Assembly (NCBI GenBank): GCA_017418585.1
Contig: JAFONG010000194.1
Coordinates: 1-6,951 of the forward strand
Length of the DNA stretch: 6,951 nucleotides
Source: Erysipelotrichaceae bacterium
GTDB taxonomy: Bacteria; Bacillota_I; Bacilli_A; Erysipelotrichales; Erysipelotrichaceae
Reading direction: 5' to 3'
Shown one piece after another: positions 1 to 6,360 of the stretch; positions within the stretch are counted from its first letter, which is position 1, and the number at the start of each line of letters is the position of its first letter. A model generated the notes under the pieces. That model saw only the letters and a program-made list of their open reading frames with translations, had not been told where the DNA came from and did not search any database. Made by a program: the position numbers and the translations under genes.

Positions 1-915
1 CTGTTTTTCTTTTCTCAGTTTCTTGAAGAAGGAAGTAAGAACAACCAGGGAAAGCGAGAAAACGAACGGAACCATGCTGGTAAACTCCGTCGGTATCATC
101 AGAGCCTGAAGAATGACGTTCATCGCACTCGAAATCGCAAAAATGAAGGTAGTCAGCGTTACCCACAGCGGATTGCCTCCGCCGACAGCGTTTGCCGCTA
201 CACCGATAAACCCACGGGCACTTGTCATGTTTCTGGTCCAGTTTGTCGCATATCCCATGGACAGGAACATGCCGCCCCAGGATGCCAGAATGCCGGATAT
301 CAGAATGGCGATCGTCTGCATTCTTTGCGGAACGATACCGACCGAGGATGCGGCGTTCGGGTTTTCACCTACCGTGCGGATCCTTAGACCAAGTCTGGTC
401 TTGTAGATCAGAATATATACCAGAATGATCGAAAGCAGTGCCATGTATGTAATGATGTTGTGTCCCGAAAGGACCTGACCGATAAACGGAATATCCTTAA
501 TGATCGGGATATCGACCGTTGGGAAGGACAGCGAATGCAGCTGCATGGTTGAACCCTTGTCACCGGAAAACTCATAACATACGAAGACCGAGAAGTTTGA
601 AGTAAACAGGTTGATTGCTACGCCGGTCAGATTCGCAGGAGCCTTGAATCTAAGATGGAAGAAAGCAAGGCCATAGCTCATCAGCAGACCGGTAGCCATT
701 CCGGCGATTGCACCCCAGAACAGTGAATTCGTCAAAGCACTGGCAATCGTACCGACAACAGCCGACATCAGCATCGTGCCGTCGATAATGATGTTGGATA
801 GCCCGGATTTTGTCGAAACCAGAGCGGCCATGGCGGCAAAAATCAACGGAGTAGCCAGCCTGAGGATCGTATAGAAGAAATAAGGCTGAACAAGCAAGGA
901 TAAGACATTATTCAT
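1..915 (-). CDS. ABC transporter permease, BmpC/NupQ-like (partial, 3' end off window)
   Basis: Second inner-membrane permease of the importer. Translation from the ATG at 915-913 gives 305 residues with no stop before the window edge. Family members are about 300-320 residues, so only a few C-terminal residues should be missing; the visible end (FFKKLRKEKQ) is already a basic cytoplasmic tail. Strongly hydrophobic segments recur throughout. Family-type features of the BPD_transp_2 (branched-chain/ribose/BMP-type) permeases are KSGLSNIIIDGTMLMSAV at about 36-53, RTVGENPNAASSVGI at about 180-194 (the cytoplasmic loop that contacts the ATPase) and GFIGVAANAVGGGNP at about 235-249. In most relatives the first motif reads NIG-x-EG; here it is NIIIDG. 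The start is fixed by a GGAGGT Shine-Dalgarno 9 nt upstream. The start codon overlaps the stop of the upstream permease by 1 nt (TGATG), which implies translational coupling. It presumably forms a heterodimeric channel with that permease. Family assignment is secure; substrate is inference. Confidence 0.9.
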   Translation of the reverse strand, partial: MNNVLSLLVQPYFFYTILRLATPLIFAAMAALVSTKSGLSNIIIDGTMLMSAVVGTIASALTNSLFWGAIAGMATGLLMSYGLAFFHLRFKAPANLTGVAINLFTSNFSVFVCYEFSGDKGSTMQLHSLSFPTVDIPIIKDIPFIGQVLSGHNIITYMALLSIILVYILIYKTRLGLRIRTVGENPNAASSVGIVPQRMQTIAILISGILASWGGMFLSMGYATNWTRNMTSARGFIGVAANAVGGGNPLWVTLTTFIFAISSAMNVILQALMIPTEFTSMVPFVFSLSLVVLTSFFKKLRKEKQ

Positions 916-2033
916 CAGGCAATGACCTCCTTTTCCGCATTTTCATCTTTAAGCGCCTGTCTGCGCTCGGCATTTTCACGGGTAATACGCTGCTGCAGCT
1001 TGCCGAACATTCCCTTGGAAGCGATCATCAAGACCATGATAGCCTGAATCGCATTGATCAGCTCATAAGGAATATCCGCAAAGATGTTCATGACGGTAGC
1101 ACCGGTACGGATATAGCCAAGGAAGAAAGCGGCAAACGGAATGAATATCGGGTTGTTGTTAGACAGCGTTACCAGCATAAAACCGTCCCAGCCGTAACCC
1201 GGTCCCTGCATCCAGTAGAACCGCGAGAACTTTCCCAGCATTTCCATGCATCCGCCCAGACCGGCGATTGCGCCGCCGATCAGTGTTGTGATCAAAGCGA
1301 CTTTACTGGCATTCACGCCCATGTTCACCGCATAGTTGCGGTTGTTTTTAACGAGGCTTGCACGGTAGCCCAGCTTCGTCTTGTACATGATGAACCAGCC
1401 GATGAGTACTACCGCAAGACCGATAAAGAAAGCGATGGAGACCGACGTATTTTTAATCAGTGAAGGAAATTTCGCTTCCGATGCGAAAGCGTAAGTCGCA
1501 ATACCGATATAGTCAGGGTCTTTCACCTTGTAATTCAGCAGGTAGTTGCAGGAATAGTACACGATATAGTTAAACAGCAAAGAGAAGACGAACGGCTCTG
1601 CGTTGAACTTGTTCTTCGCAATGATCGAAACCGCCGAAACCACCATACCGCCTAGCATTGAAGCAAGAAGCGATACCAGAATATAAGCGATGCCGTTAGG
1701 CAGCTGCAGCTTTGTTGTAACGATAGCCGTCAGAAAGGCTCCCAGGAAAAGCGAGCCTTCGCCGCCGAGAACAACCTCGCCGGAAGCAAACAGCAGACAG
1801 GTCGCCACGCCTGTAAACAGCAGCGGTGTCATGTTTTCCATGATCGTACCGAGGTGCCTTGGCGAATCAAGCGGACCGATAAAGAACGATCTAAACGCTT
1901 TGCCCGGAGTCGAACTTATGATTAAGACGACGATCATGATAATGGCAATCGCAAAGACCAGGGAAGTAAAAATCTTCAAAAGATTAAAGAATCTTTCGAT
2001 TTGTTCCTGCTCGTATACTTTTTTACGCTTCAT
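915..2033 (-). CDS. ABC transporter permease, BmpB/NupP-like
   Basis: First membrane permease of the importer, 372 residues and complete. A charged N-terminus (about 1-19) precedes a hydrophobic helix at about 21-41, and further membrane segments are spread over about 70-340. The tail (about 343-372) is charged and cytoplasmic. The loop LGYRASLVKNNRNYAVNMGVN (within about 221-241), followed by a Gly/Ala-rich helix at 252-261, is the usual ATPase-coupling region of BPD_transp_2 permeases. GPGYGWDGF at about 277-285 matches the family's G-x-G-[FY]-x-G-[IF] element. The segment GEVVLGGEGSLFLG at about 85-98 sits where most relatives have NIG-x-EGQ, so the EG is kept but the Asn and Gln are replaced. 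The start at 2033 is supported by GGAGGT with an 8-nt spacer. The first 11 nt overlap the end of the ATPase gene, and the last nucleotide overlaps the next permease's start. It works with the ATPase and the second permease as one transporter; the transported compound is not determined by the sequence. Confidence 0.93.
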   Translation of the reverse strand: MKRKKVYEQEQIERFFNLLKIFTSLVFAIAIIMIVVLIISSTPGKAFRSFFIGPLDSPRHLGTIMENMTPLLFTGVATCLLFASGEVVLGGEGSLFLGAFLTAIVTTKLQLPNGIAYILVSLLASMLGGMVVSAVSIIAKNKFNAEPFVFSLLFNYIVYYSCNYLLNYKVKDPDYIGIATYAFASEAKFPSLIKNTSVSIAFFIGLAVVLIGWFIMYKTKLGYRASLVKNNRNYAVNMGVNASKVALITTLIGGAIAGLGGCMEMLGKFSRFYWMQGPGYGWDGFMLVTLSNNNPIFIPFAAFFLGYIRTGATVMNIFADIPYELINAIQAIMVLMIASKGMFGKLQQRITRENAERRQALKDENAEKEVIA

Positions 2034-3615
2034 TGTGTTTCACCTCCGCGATCTCTTCAGGACTCTGTGTTTTCAAACCAAGCATATACTGACCCAGTTC
2101 ATATTCCGTTACCTTTTTCATATCCGGGAAATAGGCGTTGATCTTGCCTTCATACATGATGATTGCAGAATCGGCTACCTCAAACACTTCATTCAAGTCG
2201 GCAGAAATCAATAGAATCGCATAACCTGCGTCACGCATGGCAATCAGTTTACGATGGATGAACTTCGTCGCACCGATATCAATACCTCTGGAAGGCTGAT
2301 CGGCAACGATCAGAGGAACCGTATCCTTGCAGGAAGAGGACAGTTCTCTGGCAACAACGACCTTCTGGATGTTACCGCCGGAAAGCATGCCGACCTGCTG
2401 GTTCGAGTCTTTACAGCGGACGTCGAACTCCTTGATGGCATCCTCGGCGACTGCTTTCAATTTCTTTTTATCAAGAATTCCTGCTTTCTGGTATTCGCTT
2501 TTGTCAACCAGATACGGAACAACGTTGTCCTCAATTGTAGAACCGGCCGCAACGCCTAGAACCATTCTGTCCTGAGGAATGTAGCCCATGACCTGCTCGT
2601 GCAGCTTTTTCAGAGTATTGCCCTTGATCGACTGACCGTTCACGCGTATATCGCCGATATCGATCTTGCTGATACCGGTAATCATATCAACCAGTTCTCT
2701 TTGCCCGTTTCCTTCGATTCCGCCGACAGCCAGGATTTCCCCTTTTCTGACGGCAAAAGAAACATCATTGACAACGATTTTGTATTCGTTATCCAGTTTG
2801 GTGACTCCGTCGACATACAGAACGGTATCCGTAGGTTTTGCCGGTTCTTTATTCACTTCCAGAACCGCATCTCTGCCGACCATCAGTCTGGAAATCTCGT
2901 CTACCGTAATATCCTTGGTTCCTTTTTCCGGATCCCCATGGACATCATAAGTACCAATCGTCTTTCCCAGTCTCATGACCGTCAGCCTGTCGCAGAGTTC
3001 AATGACTTCGTTGATCTTATGTGAAATGAAAATGATCGTATAGCCCTTCTCTTTCAGACCTCTCAGCTGTTCAAACAGAACCGTCGTTTCCTGCGGAGCC
3101 AGAACGGCTGTCGGTTCGTCCAGAATCAGGATCTTAGCATCACGATACAGTGCTTTCAGAATCTCGACCTGCTGCTTCATTCCAACAGAAAGATCGCGGA
3201 TACGGGCTCTTGGATCGATGTTAAAATTATATTTTTCAATGATATCTTTCGTATTCTTTTCGGCAGTACGCATGTCGACAAACAGTTTTCCTTTTGTCGG
3301 CTCGCTGCCGAGAATCATGTTTTCCGTGACGGTCTGCGAAGGAGTCAGCATGAAGTGCTGATGGACCATGCCGACACCGTGATGCAGCGCATCTACCGGA
3401 CTCTTAATATCAACTTTTTCGCCATTAATAAAAAATTCACCGGAGTCAGGGCGTTCCATGCCAAACAGCAGCTTCATCAGCGTTGTCTTGCCGGCACCGT
3501 TTTCACCCATCAGCGCGTGAATTTCTCCTTTTTTTACACTAAGATTGACATTCTCATTTGCCAGAATGCCGTTCCCGTATACTTTTGTTACATTCTTTAA
3601 TTCGAGTGCATACAT
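2023..3615 (-). CDS. ABC transporter ATP-binding protein, tandem nucleotide-binding domains (NupO-like)
   Basis: Energy-coupling ATPase of the importer, 530 residues, with two fused nucleotide-binding domains as in NupO, RbsA and MglA. Domain 1 is fully equipped: Walker A GENGAGKT at 37-44, Q-loop Gln86, signature LSVGMKQ at 142-148, Walker B ILILDEP ending at 168 and H-loop His199. Domain 2 (from about 265) is degenerate. Its Walker A is GIEGNGQREL at 299-308 with no lysine, the Q-loop region is YIPQDR at 345-350, the signature LSGGNIQK at 411-418 is intact, the Walker B end reads ADQPSRG with Gln440 replacing the catalytic Glu, and Ala472 lies where the switch His would be. A degenerate second domain is normal in this family, so the protein should be active with one hydrolytic site. 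The start ATG at 3615 has an imperfect AGGCGG Shine-Dalgarno 7 nt upstream. It is cytoplasmic and would bind both downstream-encoded permeases. The gene follows the lipoprotein gene after a 90-bp gap. Confidence 0.96.
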   Translation of the reverse strand: MYALELKNVTKVYGNGILANENVNLSVKKGEIHALMGENGAGKTTLMKLLFGMERPDSGEFFINGEKVDIKSPVDALHHGVGMVHQHFMLTPSQTVTENMILGSEPTKGKLFVDMRTAEKNTKDIIEKYNFNIDPRARIRDLSVGMKQQVEILKALYRDAKILILDEPTAVLAPQETTVLFEQLRGLKEKGYTIIFISHKINEVIELCDRLTVMRLGKTIGTYDVHGDPEKGTKDITVDEISRLMVGRDAVLEVNKEPAKPTDTVLYVDGVTKLDNEYKIVVNDVSFAVRKGEILAVGGIEGNGQRELVDMITGISKIDIGDIRVNGQSIKGNTLKKLHEQVMGYIPQDRMVLGVAAGSTIEDNVVPYLVDKSEYQKAGILDKKKLKAVAEDAIKEFDVRCKDSNQQVGMLSGGNIQKVVVARELSSSCKDTVPLIVADQPSRGIDIGATKFIHRKLIAMRDAGYAILLISADLNEVFEVADSAIIMYEGKINAYFPDMKKVTEYELGQYMLGLKTQSPEEIAEVKHNEA

Positions 3616-3640
3616 ATTTTTTCCGCCTCTTAATATTAGT

Positions 3641-3673
3641 AGGCGGTTAAACGCTTAATGCATCTAACCGCCT
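3641..3673 (-). promoter_or_regulatory. Intergenic mRNA hairpin between binding-protein and ATPase genes
   Basis: On the minus-strand transcript, the arms AGGCGGTTA and TAACCGCCT pair perfectly over 9 bp. The helix continues inward through G-U, A-U, U-G, G-C and C-G pairs to about 14 bp, closing a 5-nt loop (AUUAA). It begins 33 nt after the lipoprotein stop and ends 25 nt before the ATPase start. No uridine run follows, so a classic terminator is unlikely. By analogy with other importer operons it could protect the 3' end of the highly expressed binding-protein mRNA. Its 3' arm (CCGCCT) is also complementary to the AGGCGG ribosome binding site at 3628-3623. The structure is read directly from sequence; its role is inference. 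Confidence 0.7.
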
Positions 3674-3705
3674 TTCATTTCTCTAATCAGATGATTTAGA
3701 ATCGA

Positions 3706-4830
3706 TTATTCGTTGTTAGCCCAAGCTCTTAATTCATTGAACTGATCAGCGGTTCTGCCGTATGCAGAAGTGATCTTCAAAGAACCATCCAGGCAAGCCT
3801 GTTTAGCAGCCTCGACCAAAGCCTTTACATTATCAGGAAGATTAGCGTAGTTGCCGGTTTCGATCAGGCCGACACATCCTGTATCCAGACCTAATGATTC
3901 AGCTTTGCCATATTCCAGAGTTCCGTCCAGAGTCTTGGCAATGGCACGTTTTGCAGCGGCATAAACGTCCTTGATCTCAGAAGTCAGAAGGAATGGAACC
4001 CATTCAGGGTGGTCTTTCTTATAAAGAATCTCTCTGTCTTCATCGCAGCCGATAGCCCATGTCTGCTTGTCGTAAGCGCCTTCGTAAACACCTGCCTGGC
4101 TAGGACCACAGGCCGGGAATACTACTGTAGCGCCGGCTTCGATTTCAGAAATCGTCGTCTGTTTTGCCAGAGCGTTGTCATACCAGTCATTTGTGAACGT
4201 GATCAGGATCTTGCCGTCAGGGTTGACAGACTTGGCACCCTCTACGTAGCCGTAGCAGAAGTCTTCGATTGAAGAGATTTCCTGTCCGCCGACAAAGCCG
4301 ATCGTTCCGTTTTCAGCCATAGCCATGGCAACGATACCGGCCAGATAAGAACCTTCGTTAGCCTTGAAGCTTGCTGAATATACGTTTGGAGAAGGATAAG
4401 TATCGAAATCATAAGTCGTGTCGAACAGGCAGAATTTTACATCAGGATACTCTGCAGCAATGCCTTCATTACCCAAAATAGCGCACATTGTCGATCCAGA
4501 GCTGATGATGATGTCGTATCCGACTTCCAGAACGTCCAGAAGCTGAGATTTCAGCTTAGCCTGATCGGCAGCAGTATCGCCGACTTCGTAAACGGCACAA
4601 TCCTTGTTGCCGGCAGCGATCATTTCTTCGCCGACGTCCGCAATCATGTCCTGAATACCGCTATCGCCACGGACGGATGAACAGAAAATGGCAACCTTTA
4701 CATTATCCAGTGTCTTTTCTTCGGTTTCACCGCCAGTTGGCTCATCGCCTCCGGAAGGTTTCCCGCCGCCGCAGGCAGCAAGAGAAACACCAAGAATCAG
4801 TACAAGAAGAATCGTAAGTAGTTTTTTCAT
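3706..4830 (-). CDS. BMP-family ABC transporter substrate-binding lipoprotein (divergent)
   Basis: Extracytoplasmic solute receptor that delivers ligand to the two permeases; 374 residues. A lipoprotein signal peptide (MKKLL plus a hydrophobic stretch) ends in the lipobox LAAC with Cys20, followed by a Gly/Pro/Glu-rich linker to about residue 42. The mature domain has the BMP/PnrA pattern: KVAIF at 45-49, DIIISSGS at 106-113, ANEGSYLAGIVA at 157-168, GTIGFVGG at 175-182, GYVEGAKSVNP at 194-204, TVVFPACGPSQAGVYEGA at 235-252, WAIGCDEDRE at 258-267 and LLTSEIKDVY at 281-290. The N-terminal ligand loop, usually containing D-x-SFNQ, reads SSVRGDSGIQD at 51-61, so the pocket is probably altered. 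The start has AGGAGG a few nt upstream. It is the first gene after the operator/promoter at 4914-4955. Characterised relatives bind purine nucleosides (PnrA, NupN). That ligand is plausible here, but the changed loop and DeoR context leave room for another sugar-containing compound. Confidence 0.93.
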   Translation of the reverse strand: MKKLLTILLVLILGVSLAACGGGKPSGGDEPTGGETEEKTLDNVKVAIFCSSVRGDSGIQDMIADVGEEMIAAGNKDCAVYEVGDTAADQAKLKSQLLDVLEVGYDIIISSGSTMCAILGNEGIAAEYPDVKFCLFDTTYDFDTYPSPNVYSASFKANEGSYLAGIVAMAMAENGTIGFVGGQEISSIEDFCYGYVEGAKSVNPDGKILITFTNDWYDNALAKQTTISEIEAGATVVFPACGPSQAGVYEGAYDKQTWAIGCDEDREILYKKDHPEWVPFLLTSEIKDVYAAAKRAIAKTLDGTLEYGKAESLGLDTGCVGLIETGNYANLPDNVKALVEAAKQACLDGSLKITSAYGRTADQFNELRAWANNE

Positions 4831-4850
4831 TTTTCCTCCTTTTTTTCATT

Positions 4851-4881
4851 CTGTTCTTTCTTCAATAAAAAGAAAGGACAG
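4851..4881 (-). promoter_or_regulatory. A/U-rich leader hairpin upstream of the lipoprotein start
   Basis: In the predicted 5' leader of the importer mRNA, CTTTCTT and AAGAAAG form a 7-bp stem around a 7-nt loop. It is extended by CTGT/ACAG after one C-A mismatch. The hairpin ends about 12 nt before the AGGAGG of the lipoprotein gene. It is weak because it is A/U-rich, it has no following U-run, and I recognise no riboswitch core. It may simply shape the leader. Confidence 0.35.
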
Positions 4882-4913
4882 ATATAGAATTATAAAACCT
4901 ACTTGTTAAATAA

Positions 4914-4942
4914 ATTATCTCGCACATTTAACATTTTTACAA
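4914..4942 (-). promoter_or_regulatory. Predicted housekeeping-sigma promoter for the importer genes
   Basis: Reading the minus strand, a -35 element TTGTAA (4942-4937, 4 of 6 to consensus) is separated by exactly 17 bp from a -10 element GATAAT (4919-4914, 5 of 6). Transcription would start near 4907 and leave a leader of roughly 77 nt before the lipoprotein ATG. A perfect TATAAT at 4894-4889 is an alternative -10, but it has no good -35 at 16-18 bp. The promoter lies directly after the DeoR gene stop, so the importer can be transcribed independently of its regulator. Confidence 0.55.
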
Positions 4943-4955
4943 TACAAATGTTAAA
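4927..4955. promoter_or_regulatory. Inverted repeat overlapping the importer -35 (candidate operator)
   Basis: TTTAACATTT (4927-4936) and AAATGTTAAA (4946-4955) are perfect 10-bp inverted copies with a 9-bp spacer; their centres are 19 bp apart, nearly two helical turns. The predicted -35 (4937-4942) lies in the spacer, so a bound dimer or tetramer would exclude RNA polymerase. The repeat starts 3 bp after the stop of the adjacent DeoR-type gene, the most economical candidate for its binder. The repeat is seen directly; the pairing with this regulator is inference. Confidence 0.6.
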
Positions 4956-4958
4956 GTT

Positions 4959-5726
4959 TCAGGCAACAATTATCTTTGCGCCCTTGCTTTCAAGAAGAAG
5001 CTTTTGTCTTTCATCGATTCCCGAGTCTACTATAATGCCGGTAAATTCATCCACCGTCGCAAATTCGATCATGCTGGTGCAGGAAATCTTCGAAGAATCG
5101 CAGATCAGATAGCATTTTTCGGAAACATCGATGATGCTGTGCTTAATGCTGCGCTCACTGATATCCAATACCATGACTCTTCCGTTGTCATCGATGGCAT
5201 TGCATGCAACAAAAGAATAAGAGAACTTATAATTCTTCAGCTGAGACTCGGCAACCGGTCCGATGCTGCACATCGAATTGCCCTTCAGTTCACCGCCGAT
5301 CATAACCGTCTTGATTGCCGGATTGTTGCACAGTTCAGCAGCAGTGTTGATCGTATTTGTCGAACAGAACAGACGCTTGTTTTCCTTTGCAAGATATTTG
5401 GCAATGATATAACCGGTCGAGCCTGAATCTATGAAGACCCGGTCGTTGGTTTTCACCATCGATACCGCATATCTGGCAATCTGTTCTTTTGCAGCTGTGT
5501 TTTCAAAAACTCTCTCATTCACATGACTCTCGGTATAGCTGCTGGCCTTGATGTCGACGGCTCCGCCAAAAACCCTTCTCAGCACACCGGCTTTCTCCAG
5601 TTCGTCAATATCCCGCCAGATCGTCATCTCCGATGTACCGAAAAGTCTGCTCAATTCATTGTTCTTGATAAAACCGTCTTCTCTCAGCTTCTCGACTATT
5701 GCCGCCAGTCTGTCTTCTTTTCTCAT
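4959..5726 (-). CDS. DeoR-family transcriptional regulator
   Basis: Cytoplasmic DNA-binding regulator of 255 residues, the standard length for the family. The N-terminus MRKEDRLAAIVEKL leads into a helix-turn-helix at about 20-42 (NNELSRLFGTSEMTIWRDI), and the wing ends in VLRRVFGGA at 48-56, the hallmark DeoR pattern. In the recognition helix the usual T-I-R-R-D is T-I-W-R-D, so Trp37 replaces a normally basic residue. The C-terminal DeoRC effector domain shows DRVFIDSGSTG at 95-104 (sugar-phosphate loop), STNTINTA at 122-129, VMIGGELKG at 141-149, SIGPVAE at 154-160 and CDSSKIS at 209-215. Such proteins normally repress and are released by a phosphorylated sugar. The start at 5726 fits family N-termini, although the Shine-Dalgarno (AGGACAG, long spacer) is weak, which suits low regulator levels. 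It lies immediately upstream of the importer promoter and its inverted repeat, so it is the likely controller. The exact inducer cannot be read from sequence. Confidence 0.94.
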   Translation of the reverse strand: MRKEDRLAAIVEKLREDGFIKNNELSRLFGTSEMTIWRDIDELEKAGVLRRVFGGAVDIKASSYTESHVNERVFENTAAKEQIARYAVSMVKTNDRVFIDSGSTGYIIAKYLAKENKRLFCSTNTINTAAELCNNPAIKTVMIGGELKGNSMCSIGPVAESQLKNYKFSYSFVACNAIDDNGRVMVLDISERSIKHSIIDVSEKCYLICDSSKISCTSMIEFATVDEFTGIIVDSGIDERQKLLLESKGAKIIVA

Positions 5727-5743
5727 ATTATTATTCTGTCCTG

Positions 5744-5776
5744 ATTATATTATTATTATATCTTGAACACACGAAA
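5744..5776 (-). promoter_or_regulatory. Possible promoter of the DeoR-type gene
   Basis: The A/T-rich gap upstream of the regulator holds two perfect TATAAT hexamers on the minus strand (5760-5755 and 5749-5744). Neither has a convincing -35 at 16-18 bp. A terminator closes the upstream gene at 5812-5833, so a promoter in this gap is needed unless there is read-through. The choice between the two hexamers is open. Confidence 0.35.
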
Positions 5777-5811
5777 GTTCCATATCGATCTCACGCAAAC
5801 AGAAGTATAGA

Positions 5812-5833
5812 AAAAAGCCGGAAACGGCTTTTT
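5812..5833 (-). terminator. Intrinsic terminator of the DUF1836 gene
   Basis: AAAAAGCCG (5812-5820) and CGGCTTTTT (5825-5833) form a 9-bp stem with a 4-nt loop. On the minus strand the GC core GCCG/CGGC is followed by a run of six T. The stop codon of the DUF1836 gene (5832-5834) lies in the first arm. The flanking A/T runs make it roughly symmetrical, so it could also work on the plus strand, but no plus-strand gene ends here. Confidence 0.8.
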
Positions 5834-6326
5834 ATAAATCGGACAGCAGTTCGTTCAAGTAGATGTGCTGGACGACAGTCGTGATCAGCGTTTTTAACAG
5901 CGCTTTTTCTTTGTTTTTTTCTTTCAGCGGAGGGATCTCTTTCCCCTGGGACATTCTCTGCAGGTCTTCTTCGAAGAATCCGGCGAAGCATTCGTACGCT
6001 TCCTCGCAGGTCGAAGTCCGCTTTTGGATGTCGAAGAGTCCGGCGACGTCTTCCAGCGACAGCACGCACTTGGTCAGGGCGATGAAAATCAGATAAGCGA
6101 TCTGGTCTCTTCCGTACTGTTTTTTTACCGGATTGGCGATCAGCTTGTGCTTTACATAGTTGGAGATCATGGAATTGGTGATGCTGCAGCCGGGTATGAC
6201 GCTTAGACACTCGTTGATGTACTTGGATGTCTGATCCAGATACAGACCGACGGAAGGGATCTCCCTGTAGGTCGGTAGGCGGAATGCCTCCATCGCGCTT
6301 CTTTTTTCTTTGCTGATTTCTAACAT
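5832..6326 (-). CDS. DUF1836 domain protein, putative MerR-like DNA-binding regulator
   Basis: Complete 164-residue protein of the DUF1836 family, whose function is not established as far as I know. Family features seen are FRLPTYREIPSVGLYLDQ at about 15-32, SITNSMISNYVKHKLI at about 48-63, KKQYGRDQIAYLIFI at about 68-82 and TKCVLSLEDVAGLFD at about 85-99. The last three blocks follow the order and spacing of a MerR-type winged helix: a helix with an N-Y turn, a wing ending in a Tyr before an Arg-Asp helix start, then a helix entering S-L-E-D-V. The remainder (about 105-164) is helical and charged, with a Lys/Glu-rich stretch at 129-142 and no membrane segment. The start ATG at 6326 has AGAGGG 5 nt upstream; Met12 is a less likely start. 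It is divergent from a hemolysin III-family gene and shares a short control region containing an 18-bp inverted repeat. A role as local transcription factor is inference. It ends in its own terminator. Confidence 0.88.
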   Translation of the reverse strand: MLEISKEKRSAMEAFRLPTYREIPSVGLYLDQTSKYINECLSVIPGCSITNSMISNYVKHKLIANPVKKQYGRDQIAYLIFIALTKCVLSLEDVAGLFDIQKRTSTCEEAYECFAGFFEEDLQRMSQGKEIPPLKEKNKEKALLKTLITTVVQHIYLNELLSDL

Positions 6327-6360
6327 CTTATCCCTCTTTCTACAGGTTTTTAAAAAACTC

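Noticed and set aside
113..428. Two overlapping plus-strand open frames opposite the second permease
   Set aside because: They lie inside a well-supported minus-strand membrane protein, lack a Shine-Dalgarno and have no family-like pattern; they are antisense shadows.
1690..2214. 174-codon plus-strand open frame spanning the permease/ATPase junction
   Set aside because: It crosses two well-supported minus-strand genes, its composition is what antisense reading of coding DNA gives, and no ribosome site precedes it.
3641..3673. Reading the intergenic hairpin as an intrinsic terminator
   Set aside because: The stem is strong, but the transcript continues ACUAAUAUUAAG with no U-run, and the downstream ATPase and permease genes belong to the same importer and have no separate promoter that I can see.
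3682..3700. Short dyad TCTAATCA / TGATTTAGA after the lipoprotein stop
   Set aside because: It is interrupted by a bulge with a tiny loop and is all A/T-rich, so it is too weak to call beside the strong hairpin that follows.
4831..4907. A purine or other riboswitch in the leader of the lipoprotein gene
   Set aside because: The leader is only about 77 nt and A/U-rich. It has one weak hairpin, no paired kissing loops and no conserved core that I recognise.
5765..5780. GAAC...GTTC dyad upstream of the DeoR-type gene as an autoregulatory operator
   Set aside because: The arms are only 4 bp and do not resemble the repeat at the importer promoter, so chance explains it.
5791..6210. 139-codon minus-strand frame overlapping the DUF1836 gene
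   Set aside because: Its Arg/His-rich composition is typical of an out-of-frame reading. It runs through the terminator, and the DUF1836 frame has clear family motifs and a ribosome site.
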